This document shows, piece by piece, positions 1 to 10,917 of a DNA stretch of 64,000 nucleotides. The stretch comes from Plecoglossus altivelis. Its lineage: Eukaryota; Chordata; Actinopteri; Osmeriformes; Plecoglossidae. Every line of letters begins with the position of its first letter. Positions within the stretch are counted from its first letter, which is position 1. The stretch is taken from contig BROE01000016.1 of NCBI GenBank assembly GCA_036571765.1, forward strand, positions 8,808,892-8,872,891, given 5' to 3'. A program made the translations under genes and the position numbers. The notes under the pieces are model-generated. The model was not told the origin of the DNA. It saw only the letters and a list, made by a program, of their open reading frames with translations, and made no database searches.

Positions 1-422
1 TTAGTACAAGTAGTATTTTTGACCAAAGCCCATTTGTGCTTTTCAAATGTAGAGCAGAGGTTATATCCTGACTTCCATACTAACACTGAGTCACATGAGC
101 TCCCCCTGCCTCTTCTGAAAGCATGCTCTTCATTTCCTGGCATGGGAGATCCCACCTTGACTATACAGTAGATATCTACAGTAGATACCTAACTGAACAG
201 GCAAGAGGACGACACCCAAAAACAATAGTTTGATTGAAGAAGAGTCACAATTTAAATCAATGTAAAGGTTGCATTAGACCTCAATTAAGCGCTATCAGAC
301 TTTCCAATTAAACTCATTCAAGTAGCCAAGTCTTTGTATTTCTTTATTTGCGTACGTATCAGCAGTTACATAGTGACGTGTTCTTAGTATAACAGTGTCT
401 TACCCCCCTTCTTTCCTGACAG
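1..422 (+). other. Intron of tmem63b
   Basis: This stretch ends in a pyrimidine-rich tract and the acceptor AG at 421-422. No coding similarity was seen, and it probably belongs to the intron before the first visible tmem63b exon. Confidence 0.7.
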
Positions 423-2449
423 AAAACAATGCCTACAGCTTCGGGAGAACCACTATAGCCAACCTGGACGCAGAGTGAGTCATTCACACCGTCCCTCTTT
501 TCATCTTCTCATTCCGTGTTTAAGCCAATCGAATCGAGCGGCACGTCGCGTCTCTGGTGGTCTGACGTTGCTCTTTGTGGCCCCTCTCCCCTCAGCAACA
601 CGCTGCTCTGGCTTCACACTACGTTTGCGTTCCTCTACCTGCTGCTGACGGTGTACAGCATGAGACGCCACACCTCCAAGATGCACTACAAAGAGGATGA
701 CCTGGTGGGTGACCTCGGCAGAGGCAAACGTCTCTCTCGAGGGGGTTTTTTGTGTTGCCTACTCCGGCCACGTAGCCTACTGCTTGCGGCTTCCCGCTCG
801 TCTTGTCAGGAAGCAGATTGATAGCGTTTCCTCTGAAGCTGGCAAAGGGCTGCGTGTTTCGCAGCCGCTGAACGCGGTCCCGGATCTAAACCCCCCTTCG
901 CTTCTCTGCTCTGCTCCCAGGTGAAACGCACTTTATTCATAAACGGGATCTCCAAATACGCCGAGGAGAAACTCATCAAGCAACATTTTGAGTAAGTCGT
1001 CTTCCTCCAGAATGTTCCCTAATAGAGTTTTAGACGGTATTGACATCAGAGGAAATGTGTCTGAGTAAATATGGAATATGTCTCTCCACCGCCAGCATGG
1101 TGGCATCCTCTACTGAAACAGGATTACAAGTCTCCTCATGGTTTAGAGCAGGAGTCCTGCCCTGACCCGTCTGTACTGGTCCAGACAATGACAGGCCTAT
1201 CTCTGTAATTGCTCGCTAATAGAAGCCAGATGAGGAGGATTAAGAGTCATGTGGATGCAGGACAGCCTGCAGAGGGCTACTGGTGCTTCTCCAGGCTTAA
1301 ACACAATTAACCTCAATCGCATTTCTTCTCCAGCGTGCCACTTCTGTACTCACCAAAGGTCCCCCGTCCCCTCACCCGTCCCCCCTCCCTTAGAGGGTCC
1401 ACCAGATGAGATGGCAGGCAGGCAGGCAGGCACACCTGTGAGGCACGAGGTGTGAGACACGAGGTGTCTCTCACGTCTGGAAGTCAGAGGAGCCAGCCAG
1501 AGAGATGTGGTGAATATGAGGGTTGAGGAAGCAAGACCAGGGAGGACAGAGGGCTGCTGTAGGATAACCCAGAACTGCCAGACTAGCATGAACCTCTACT
1601 GCATTTTGATGTAGGACCACTTTACACTAGTGTAATGTAGAGGTGGTGTCATGTTAAAGGAAGCTATACAGTGAAGGTACAAACTGGTATTAATCCTCAC
1701 TTCTTTGATCTACAGTCTTTGATCCCTTTCTTACTTTTTGTAATATGTAGTTTTGAGGCTTCATCATTTGGAATGACCCAGTGCAGTGTACAGTAACGAC
1801 TGGGTAAGAACAGTTAGTAGGAAATACTTCAAACCTCTTCTCACTCTCTGTCCCGTAGGAAGGCCTATGAAAACTGCATTGTTTTGGAGGCCCGAATCTG
1901 TTACAATGTGGCCAAACTGATGGCCCTGAACTCTGAGAGGTAAGTTGTGTGTGTGTGTGTGTGTGTGTCGGGGGTCAGTGGTGCACAGTGGTGGGCGGGG
2001 GGAGGGGGTTGCTGACGTCCAGGTGATGTTTATCAGAACTGCCCCCAGGGTCCAGGCAGTGCACTGGTGCATGGGTCACAGTCCACACGTGTGTTTACAG
2101 GAAGAAGACGGAGCGCAGCAAGAAGTTCTTCACTGACCTGCAGTCTAAAGAGCACATACCCACCATGATCAACCCCAAGCCCTGCGGACACCTCTGCTGT
2201 TGTGTCATCAAAGGCTGTGAGCAGGTGAGCCCTTCCTCGCCCCCTCCCTCCCTCCCTCCCTCCATCGCCTCCTCCCTCGCTCCATTGCCTCCTCGCCTCC
2301 TCCCTCCCTGACAATACCTGTCCTCTCTTGACTCCTTACGTCCAAGCCCATGAACACTTGGCCTGGTCTACCAGGTATCGTTTTGGTTCCGTTTTTTGTC
2401 TGGGCAACATCAGCAGATGTTAGCGATGAGATGCTAGCATTGCACTACA

Positions 2450-2502
<53 letters not shown>

Positions 2503-3536
2503 CTGGTCGACACTGACTCATCCACTGCTTCTGGGCCCCAACAGGAGGAGGCTGTCAGTTACTACACTAAACTGGAGGCCAAGCTGAAGGAGGAGTACAG
2601 GAAGGAGAAGGAGAAGGTCAACAGCAAGCCCTTGGGAATGGCCTTCGTCACCTTCCAGAACGAAGCCACGACCGCCATGTAAGTGGAGTGCATTCCTGGA
2701 TCAGGCTTTTCAACTTAATGTGCAGTGGAGCCAAGCTAATTATGAGCCACGCCGTCCGCTGTTCCTGGCATCTGGGCCGTATGATTAAATCAGACATGTC
2801 CTATAAAGTGATGCCTTATTTTGATCTAGAATCCTGAAGGACTTTAACGCCTGTAAGTGTCAGGGCTGTGACTGCCGACGGGAGCCCAAGTCCTCTCCCT
2901 TCAGCTCCAGCCTGCACACACACAACTGGACCGTCAGCTATGCCCCTGACCCACAGAATGTGTACTGGTAAGAGCACTCCAGTAGAAGTTCATGGAGTTT
3001 AGTGTGTGTGTGTCTGTCCCTCTGCCTGTCTGTCTCTCTGCCTGTCTGTCTCTATGCTCTCTGTGTGTGCAGAGGTTCTGACCTCTCCCCTCTCCTCAGG
3101 GAGCACCTGTCTGTGGGGGGTGTCCCCTGGTGGCTGCGCTGCTTCATCATCAACTGCATCCTCTTCCTCCTGCTCTTCTTCCTCACCACGCCGGCCATCA
3201 TCATCTCCACCATGGACAAGTTCAACGTCACCAAGCCTGTGGAGTACCTGAACGTGAGTCGTCGCCCCCCCCCCCCCCGGTGTGTGGGGACCAGTGTCGC
3301 GGGGGACTGTGTCGCGGGGGACTGTGTCGCGGGGGACTGTGTCGCGGGGGGCTGTGTCGCGGGGACAGTGTATTAGCAGCACTTTGTGCTGGTCTGGTGA
3401 TGTAACCTCAGTGTGTTTCTATCCTTCAGAATCCCATCGTCACACAATTTTTCCCCACTCTGCTGCTGTGGGCTTTCTCTGCCCTACTCCCAACCATCGT
3501 GTACTACTCAGCCTTCTTCGAGGCTCACTGGACAAG

Positions 3537-3581
<45 letters not shown>

Positions 3582-6511
3582 TACAGAGACAGCATCAGTC
3601 ATGACTCCCTCCACACACACGCTCACATAACTGCAGAGTATGTGTTCCTGTTGCTTTCTAAAGATTCTCGATCTGAGTTCTCACATCGTGCGGTGTCTCT
3701 CTGCAGGTCTGGAGAGAACAGGACCACCATGCATAAATGTTACACCTTCCTCATCTTCATGGTCCTGCTGCTGCCCTCTCTGGGCCTGAGCAGGTACTAC
3801 AGGCCTGCCTTCAGCTCTGCTCACCCCAGAACTTGTGTTTTTGAAAACATTTTGGTTTGTCTTCCACTCGGGACATTAAATATTGACAGTGTGTGTTTTC
3901 TTTTTTGTTGCTGAATTGCAGTTTGGATGTTTTCTTCCGCTGGCTGTTCGACAAGCGCTTCCTGGCAGATGCCGCTGTGAGATTTGAGTGAGTGGGGGGG
4001 GGAAAGCTCATGTCAACATGTTCACATTTCCAACCCAACCCAGCCCACGGCCACACCAAACATTGTCGTATTGATTGAGTTACGTGACCCCAGAACGAGA
4101 CGTTTTTTGAACAGTCTTATGTAATCGAATACAATGCGTAATATGTCATTTTCTGGACATTGCACAGTTATGTTCCTTTAAATTCCCTGCATATCTCAAC
4201 CTCCAACATGGCCATGTTCTGCTCCATATCTTGTATCTCTTATCTTCTTCTGCTGGTAATGTAACAGTTATCTGCTAGCACGGGAACATATAGGGCAATA
4301 TCTACCGCTAGCAACATGTTCCCAGTGAACTGATTGACCTCTTACTGTCTCCGTGGTGACCCCCCCCCCTCTCTCTCTCTGCCCCCAGGTGTGTGTTCCT
4401 GCCCGACAACGGGGCGTTTTTCGTCAACTACGTCATCGCCTCGGCGTTCATCGGTAACGCCATGGACCTCCTCCGCATCCCCGGCCTGCTCATGTACATG
4501 ATCCGCCTCTGCCTGGCTCGCTCGGCCGCAGAACGGAGGAACGTCAAGAGGGTCAGTCTCCCCCTCTGGCCCCCTGGTCCCCAGGCCCCCTGGTCCCCAC
4601 GCCCCTCTCATTGACCTCTGGGTGCTTTGAGCAGAGGCCTTGCTTTGATACGTGTTTCCTGTGTGTCCGCAGCACCAGGCCTATGAGTTCCAGTTCGGGG
4701 CAGCCTATGCTTGGATGATGTGCGTGTTCACCGTGGTCATGACCTACAGCATCACCTGCCCCATCATTGTCCCCTTCGGTGAGGTCCACGGGTTTGAACT
4801 GTTCCTCCTCCTCTCTTCTGACCGGTGTGGTCTTCGTCATGGTGATGGTCTCCTTGGAACAGCCCCAAAGTGTATTGCCATACCGTTAATTCCAACCAAG
4901 TCATTTGATTGGACTAGAGGCATTCCGTGAGACGTTTCACCTGACGTGGATCACTCCGCTTCCGTTCATGACCGCTAGTAACCGTCAGACAAATAAATGA
5001 TTGAACGAACAAACAAATCACCATCAGTTGTCGTGTTGTCAGCAGCACTCGTACAACCGTGTGACAATGTCGCAGTAATCGCACCGGAGCTGCCATGTTA
5101 TGGCTGAATACAGCGCGTCTGGCACGCTGGCTGCCAGGCAGCAAGAACTCCCTCCGGTGTGACATTGCTCGGTTGTCACACGGTTCCCACTGCAGGGCCC
5201 TTGCTAGGCATGGCTCTGCAGCAGGAGGGCTTAGCAGCAGAGATAATGGGATTAGTCTCACTTGGGTTCCTGTCCTGCCTTGGGTCTCCAGGTCTAATGT
5301 ACATGCTGCTGAAGCACCTGGCAGACAGATACAACATGTACTACGCCTACCTGCCCTCCAAGCTGGACAAGAAGATCCACTCGGGGGCCGTCAACCAGGT
5401 GGTGGCCGCCCCCATCCTCTGCCTGTTCTGGCTGCTCTTCTTCTCCACCGTGCGCACAGGTGAGGCAGGCCCAGGTCATCCCCGGCAAGCGACCGCCACG
5501 CCTACCGCGGAATCGTTGCGGTAAAAGTAAACATCTCTCCCCCTTTCTCCCTCCTAGGCTTTTCGGCCGCTACCTCCATGTTCACCTTCGTGGTCCTGAT
5601 CATCACCATCATCATCTGTCTCTCTCACGTCTGCTTCGGACACTTTAAGTATCTCAGCGCCCACAACTACAAGGTAAGCTGCCGGAGGGCCGCCCACACC
5701 TCATTCTGCAGTAGAGGAACCAGGTAGGGCTGTGTCAGCAGCGGGCTGGAGCAGGGGTTGACTTACACCGCGTGGGGAAGGGTTCTCTAAAAACAGGATG
5801 TTTCAAATACGTACAACCTTCGTGCAACTGGACACGCTAACTTTCTTCATGGTAACACCCCCCTAACCTTATGGTAAAAGAAAGTTAGTTCAAACAAACA
5901 CCATGAACAGAGCCAAAACCGCTGATACACCTTGAATGAACATGAATGAGCCAATAACTTGATTTGAGCTAATAACAAAACCTCATCCTTCTGGCCTGTT
6001 CTGGTTCTGAATTTGCAAACGTTCGAAAACGAGACCGGAAGTCCAACTTGACTTCGAGAAATCGCGAACGAACGAGGATGATATGTTCCTGTGCTGTGTG
6101 TGTTTGCGTCCCAGATCGACGCCCAGGAGGTGGACGGCTTAGAGAACGGGCGCCCGGCTCTCACTTCTCCCTCCAACAAGTCTGCAGTAAGTCTCATCTC
6201 TGCAGCTTCCCCACCCGTCTTCCCCCTTCCTGTCACTGTGCGCTGCTTCGCCAGGACCCGAGTGGAACCGCGCTCAGCATCCCATCCTGACCGTTGCTTT
6301 TCTTCTCCCCCCCCCCCCCCCCCCCCCACCCTCCTGCCCCTCGCAGCAGATGTACATCGCCCAGGTGCTGCAGGATCCCAACGCAGACGAGCTGGGCTCG
6401 GGCAGCGGCGAGGACGACGGCCAGGGCTCCTCGCAGGACGAGGAGATCATAAACGTGGGGGACTTCCAGTCCGGAGAGGACAGCCTCATCGCCAATGAGG
6501 TGCGTCACTGA
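423..6511 (+). CDS. tmem63b: CSC1-like cation channel TMEM63B, 3' 17 exons (5' end outside window)
   Basis: Exons: 423-474, 596-704, 921-991, 1859-1939, 2101-2224, 2545-2678, 2830-2967, 3100-3253, 3430-3536, 3707-3793, 3922-3987, 4389-4551, 4673-4778, 5292-5459, 5558-5673, 6115-6186, 6347-6511. All phases agree and give 636 residues to a TGA stop; the human protein is about 832, so roughly the first 190 residues lie upstream. TMEM63 proteins are plasma-membrane and endolysosomal channels opened by membrane stretch or low osmolarity. Visible are the cytosolic RNA-binding-like region (exons 4-7, with the CKCQGCDC Cys cluster), the pore-forming hydrophobic helices in exons 8-15 (for example FFLTTPAII, CVFLPDNGAFFVNYV, YSITCPIIVPFG), and an acidic tail ending in EDSLIANEVRH. 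The wording of exons 9-14 is nearly that of human TMEM63B and clearly differs from TMEM63A and TMEM63C, so B is chosen. Most donors are canonical; exon 9 uses a weak donor (gtctct). Confidence 0.95.
1945..1968. repeat. (GT)n microsatellite next to a tmem63b donor
   Basis: A pure GT run begins five bases after the donor of the exon ending at 1939. Confidence 0.95.
2447..2501. repeat. (AC)n(AG)n compound microsatellite
   Basis: An AC run passes directly into an AG run in the tmem63b intron before the exon at 2545. Confidence 0.95.
3293..3366. repeat. 15-16 bp G-rich tandem repeat
   Basis: About five copies of a unit read as GTGTCGCGGGGGACT follow the donor at 3254 in a 176-bp intron of tmem63b. 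A poly-C run (3266-3278) precedes it. The open frames across the repeat on both strands are a by-product of its period and are not genes. Confidence 0.9.
3537..3580. repeat. (CT)n(CA)n microsatellite forming a donor site
   Basis: The repeat starts at the intron's second base, so the 5' splice site of the exon ending at 3536 reads gtctctct. The intron is only 170 bp. Confidence 0.95.
5055..5185. repeat. Imperfect foldback (MITE-like) in tmem63b intron
   Basis: Arm 5055-5089 and arm 5152-5185 are inverted copies: 13 bp (AACCGTGTGACAA) match exactly at the outer end and 8 bp (CACCGGAG) at the inner end, with a diverged middle and a loop of about 62 bp. It may be a small non-autonomous DNA element. 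I did not find a clear target-site duplication. Confidence 0.55.
6306..6327. repeat. Poly-C tract before last tmem63b acceptor
   Basis: A run of about 21 C residues lies about 20 bases before the acceptor AG at 6345-6346. Confidence 0.9.
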
Positions 6512-7189
6512 CTCTGCCTGAGATACGGAGAGACTACGATGACCACTGAACATGCGAAGAAGAAAAGACATGCTAAGGACTATACCAACACGCTCTGAAA
6601 GGTATCTCTACTAAAGGACCACCAGAGAGCTACTTCATACTAATACACAGGATGACTACTTTCATACGGATGACTCCGAAGGCTACTAAAAGATTCTTCC
6701 ACCCGCTTCACTACCACAACGGCTGGCTTCGCCTGGAACTTCAAAGTCCACGGAGTTGTCACATCTCGGACATCGACTTCATTCTGGTCATACCTACTTC
6801 TCTTCTATTACTCAAGCATTGCACAGAGACCCAACCAGTCAGAAATACACTGAAGAGATGCACAAATGGAGAGTGAACTGTTTTGGAGTTTTATTTAGTT
6901 TTTGTTTGTTTTGCCTTTCCATGCAAGGGGAAGGGGGGGGGGGGACTCGCTTTGTGTCTATATTTCCCTAACACTTTTGCACTTGAAGGAGAATGTTTGT
7001 CTCTGTGCCCTACACTGGTGGGGTGCTGTGACATGTTTTTACCCCATTGCATCAAGTTGAGTCTGGTGTGCGAGCGTTTCAGCGTGGTCAAGGCGCGCCT
7101 CAGACTTCACAGGGCGGAGAGCGTTCCCCCCCCCTCCACAGTCCATCAGCTCCACCACCTGTCTGATACACTGGAAGCTGGGGTCTTAC

Positions 7190-7290
7190 AAGCAGAGAGA
7201 GGGGCAGAGAGAGAGGGAGAGAGAGAGAGAGAGGGAGGGAGAGAGAGAGAGAGGGGGGGGGAGAGAGAGAGAGAGGGAGAGAGGGAGCTT
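7190..7290. repeat. GA-rich simple repeat
   Basis: GAGAGAGA and GAGGGAGA runs, interrupted by a G9 run, lie in the presumed tmem63b 3'UTR. Confidence 0.9.
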
Positions 7291-7778
7291 GGAGACAGGT
7301 TGTGTGCTGTGGTTGACCTGCGCTCTGCACACCTGAGGGCTTCTGCTTGAAGCTGGTGAAGACACACTCTGCTACTAACACTCCTAACTTGTTTTTGTTG
7401 TTGTTGCTGTTGCTGTTGTTTTTTTCGCTTGTGTTTAGATTGGGGAAACATTTTGGACATTGTACAGCTACAGAACTCTGGATTTGTAAAATAGCATTTT
7501 CTTTTTTCTTTTTTTTTATGGTATTTATTTTTTTCTGGCATGATATCTCAAGTTCTAAAAATCTTTTGGGGAATGAGTTGCATTCTACCCTTCAAACTGT
7601 GGAAAAAGATTTCTCTGTACCTCATTTACCAGTCCCCTTGTCTGGCCCTCGTTAAGTGGGCCTCTGTTGGGCTGCTGCTCTCACTGGAGCCCAGATGTGT
7701 GATGGGGCCCCTGGTGCCACCCTCGCCTCCACCGGGACATACAGGGCCAGCGCTCCATCCTGCAAGTAGGGCCTGGTC

Positions 7779-8120
7779 CTCCTGGCCTGGGAGACTGGAC
7801 CTCTCCTGGCCTGGGAGACTGGACCTCTCCTGGCCTGGGAAACCGGACCTCTCCTGGCCTGGGAGACCGGATCTCTCCTGGCCTGGGAGACCTGATCTCT
7901 CCTGGCCTGGGAGACCAAACCTCCTGGCCTGGGAGACCGGACCTCTCCTGGCCTGGGAGACCGGACCTCTCCTGGCCTGGGAGACCGGACCTCTCCTGGC
8001 CTGGGAGACCTGATCTCTCCTGGCCTGGGAGACCAAACCTCCTGGCCTGGGAGACCAGACCTCCTGGCCTGGGAGACCGGACCTCTCCTGGCCTTGGAGA
8101 CCTGATCTCTCCTGGCCTGG
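7779..8120. repeat. 24-bp minisatellite, about 14 copies
   Basis: The unit reads CCTGGCCTGGGAGACCGGAC followed by CTCT (24 bp), with 22-bp variants ending in CCAAAC or CCAGAC. A higher-order pattern (a unit ending CCTGATCT followed by one ending CCAAACCT) occurs twice, which suggests block duplication. Each copy contains TCTCC then GGAGA, able to form a short hairpin in RNA. Overlapping open frames of up to 179 codons here come from the repeat period and are not genes. Confidence 0.95.
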
Positions 8121-9861
8121 TTCCAGGAACTGCTGGGTGTCTCTCTCTAGGTCTGCAGTCTGCACTACTATAGGTTCTCAAACAGGCCTCTTCAAAGGTT
8201 GTTTTTTTTCCCCCCTCTATGTTTACGTCACTGTCAAGGTTTTCACTGTCGGTTAGAATATTGGAATACGTGGTTCCTCTTAGGACGAGCAGATACCACT
8301 TCTTGAGCTTTCAAGAAAGAACAGGTTGTGTATTTAGTCTGTATAGCTTCACCAAATGATGATGGCGAGACACTTAATCATGTAGCATTTGTTTTAAACG
8401 TTGAAGCGATCATTGTTACGTCTCCTCTCCAAGTTACCATGCGTCACCCTGTCATTGCCATCGGCCACTATGTCAATATAAGGTATTGTGGTTCCATTGA
8501 AAAGACTTGTTGACAGGAGTCTTGCAACTTACCCCATTGATTAGGTGCTAATACTTTGATTGTTGGAAACAGTTGAGCTCAGATGATTTGATGAAAGCCA
8601 AATGGATGCTACTTATTGTAAGCTTCTTCTTTTTTTAAAATCTCAAACGATATTGGAACATTCAGTCGTCATTTTGTTCTACATTTTATTTTTAGAACCA
8701 GCAACAAGCTATGCGTTTCTTTGAAAGTCCTGCCTCTGGCAGATAACACGCGCTCATTGTCAATTAGACGTTTTCCTTTCAGTCAAGTTTTTTGATCCAT
8801 TTCATGGTTCAAAAAAACGAACCATGTTTCTCAGCACAAATTTGGGTTGAGGCTTCAGTTTATGAACTTGCTTTTTACTTTGATATATCCTGTAATACTC
8901 TGTCCAGGAACTAGAAGCATAGACCAAGTAACATACACTAGTTCAATGTATTTTCTGTAGAACAATGACTCACTCAGGTTTTATCTTTAGTTTTTAAGGC
9001 ATTAAGTTTATTTCACTAGTTCAGTGTCTTTAAACAAAAACAAATCGTTAACAAAGTTAGCCCTTTGAGCTTTTGAACACAGACACGGATGTTTTAATAG
9101 ACCGACGAGCAATGGCCAGAGAGGAAGGTTGCCAGTCTGGTTTTCATTATAGGTCATGAAATGAACAATCTGTTGTGTAGCTACTCAGTGCACAAAGATA
9201 AGGAACACTAACGTCATGCTTGCTTCAATGTATGGCAACAATAACCCATACTAATCCTCCATGACATGGCCCATTGGCAAGGTACCCATTGTAAGCTATG
9301 GACTTTTCTTAATCACGACAGTGATTTTTATGATCTTTCTTCAAAGGTTTCGTAATCATGTATTCATCCAGCAGATGTCTGTCCAAAGCAACTTCCAGGC
9401 GGAATGGGAACTTGCGAGCCTTTGATCTGCTGTCAAAGGCCTCGCCACTGAGACCCGCTCATCCACGCACCATCTGTTCTGTTCTGTCTGAAACGTGAAG
9501 ATTCTTTGCAAACCTGTTTCTTGATATTGCTACTCGCTCTAGAATGGATGTCTTGCTCTGAAGGAGAAATGTAACTTTTGTAAACTCATGATTACATTTG
9601 TTAACCACTCCCATTGTTGAATCAATGGCAATTTCCCAATTCCCCACCCCTCGCTCCCCTTAGAGCAACAAGACTGTTGGTCATCTCTGATAGCAGAATC
9701 GACAAAGTTGGAAGAACAATAATCCTGAGGAGTTCAATGTTCTTTAGAAGCCACTACAGAATTGTTTTTTTGTTTTTTGCATCGGCCCCTTAGCTGCCTG
9801 TGCCTACAGTGTTGTGATGTTATTTACCAGAATGAAGCATATTTTTAATTATTCTGGTAGG

Positions 9862-9867
9862 AATAAA
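9862..9867 (+). terminator. tmem63b: Polyadenylation signal AATAAA
   Basis: A canonical hexamer about 3.35 kb after the tmem63b stop. It is the likely distal cleavage signal. Confidence 0.5.
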
Positions 9868-9885
9868 GTCTAGATTAGATATGTT

Positions 9886-10917
9886 ATTACTTCATCTGTG
9901 ACTCAGCATTTTTGGTTCCTCGCAGGAACTTCTTGTCTGGTCTGTAGAGTTTGTTTGTAAATCAGGAAGTCCATCTGTGGAGTTGAGACAGGATCCCAGC
10001 TCATTTGTACAGTTCACTCAACAGGGGTACAGCAATATGTTCAGGACCGTTTCTAATGGAAATGTCTTTCTTTTCCTTCGCCTTCCCTTTTTTTTGCTAG
10101 ACTGCTTAGGAATAACAGTGACTGATCTCATTCTGGTAGTTTTGGGCTTGACAATGTCTCATTTTCTCCCGTTCCTCTCAAAGGGCTGTCTGTACAACAG
10201 ATTTATCTGTACATTTCCACCAGTTCCTTGATCAATTAAATCTGTATTTAATCAGTCTCTCTTTGAGTATTTGCCACAGAATTGTGTTCAAGCAAACGAG
10301 TCGGGTTCCTTCCAGTGAGTATTATTACGTGTCATATTCAAGTCAAAGGAGGTTTTGAGGACAGCAACAACAAAAACACGCAAAAGAAACAACAAAACCA
10401 TTTTATTACGTTACTGTTGTCACAATCTACGCGCAGACTCGTGATACTCCTGTGTTGGCAGCTCTCCCATATACAGCTCGCCGTGGAGCACTGCACCGGA
10501 TGTACTTGCATGGGCTGTGTGCGCCTAGCAGGATAGAAGTGAGTCTGCACTTCAAAGCAGGGAGGCGTACTCTTCCTTGAGCTGGAACTCACTTACGACG
10601 GGATCGCTTAATGTTAATTTACGGATTTATTTAGATGTAAACGTACCTTATTGGAATAGAAAAAAACCCCTCTTTAAACTGCTCTAGTGGCCAGAGATAT
10701 TTCGACGAATTGAGCAGTCAACACTAAGGCGAACCATCCTAGATCTTCGTGATAGTGACGTGGGAATGTTCTGTCAAAGAGCAGGTATGAGTTACAGGAA
10801 TGTCAAGTTCGCCACCTGTTCTCAAGAAGGGCTTTTATTCCGGGTGTGACAGCTCACGTGAAAAAGGTAAATGATCCTGTTCAAAATCACAACTAGAAGC
10901 AGCGTAGGACTTTCACC
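9886..10917. other. Intergenic and 5' flank of slc39a9
   Basis: No coding region was seen. An ATTAAA lies near 10235, a possible alternative polyadenylation signal for tmem63b. A CACGTG E-box near 10854 falls about 65 bases before the slc39a9 start and may be part of its promoter. Confidence 0.5.

Larger units (their letters stand above)
6512..9885 (+). other. tmem63b: Long 3'UTR of tmem63b
   Basis: After the TGA at 6509-6511 no further coding exon is seen. The stretch holds a GA-rich tract (about 7190-7290), the 24-bp minisatellite (7779-8120) and AT-rich unique sequence, and ends near an AATAAA at 9862-9867. Treating all of it as one UTR is an inference from the first good polyadenylation signal. 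Confidence 0.55.

Noticed and set aside
2999..3914. Open frames across tmem63b exons 8-10 in other frames
   Set aside because: They cross exon-intron junctions and the GTGTCGCGGGGGACT tandem repeat. The spliced frame explains the coding signal.
7540..8181. Several overlapping 88-179 codon frames on both strands
   Set aside because: They run through the 24-bp minisatellite, whose period is a multiple of three, so stops are avoided by periodicity. No homology or start context supports a gene.
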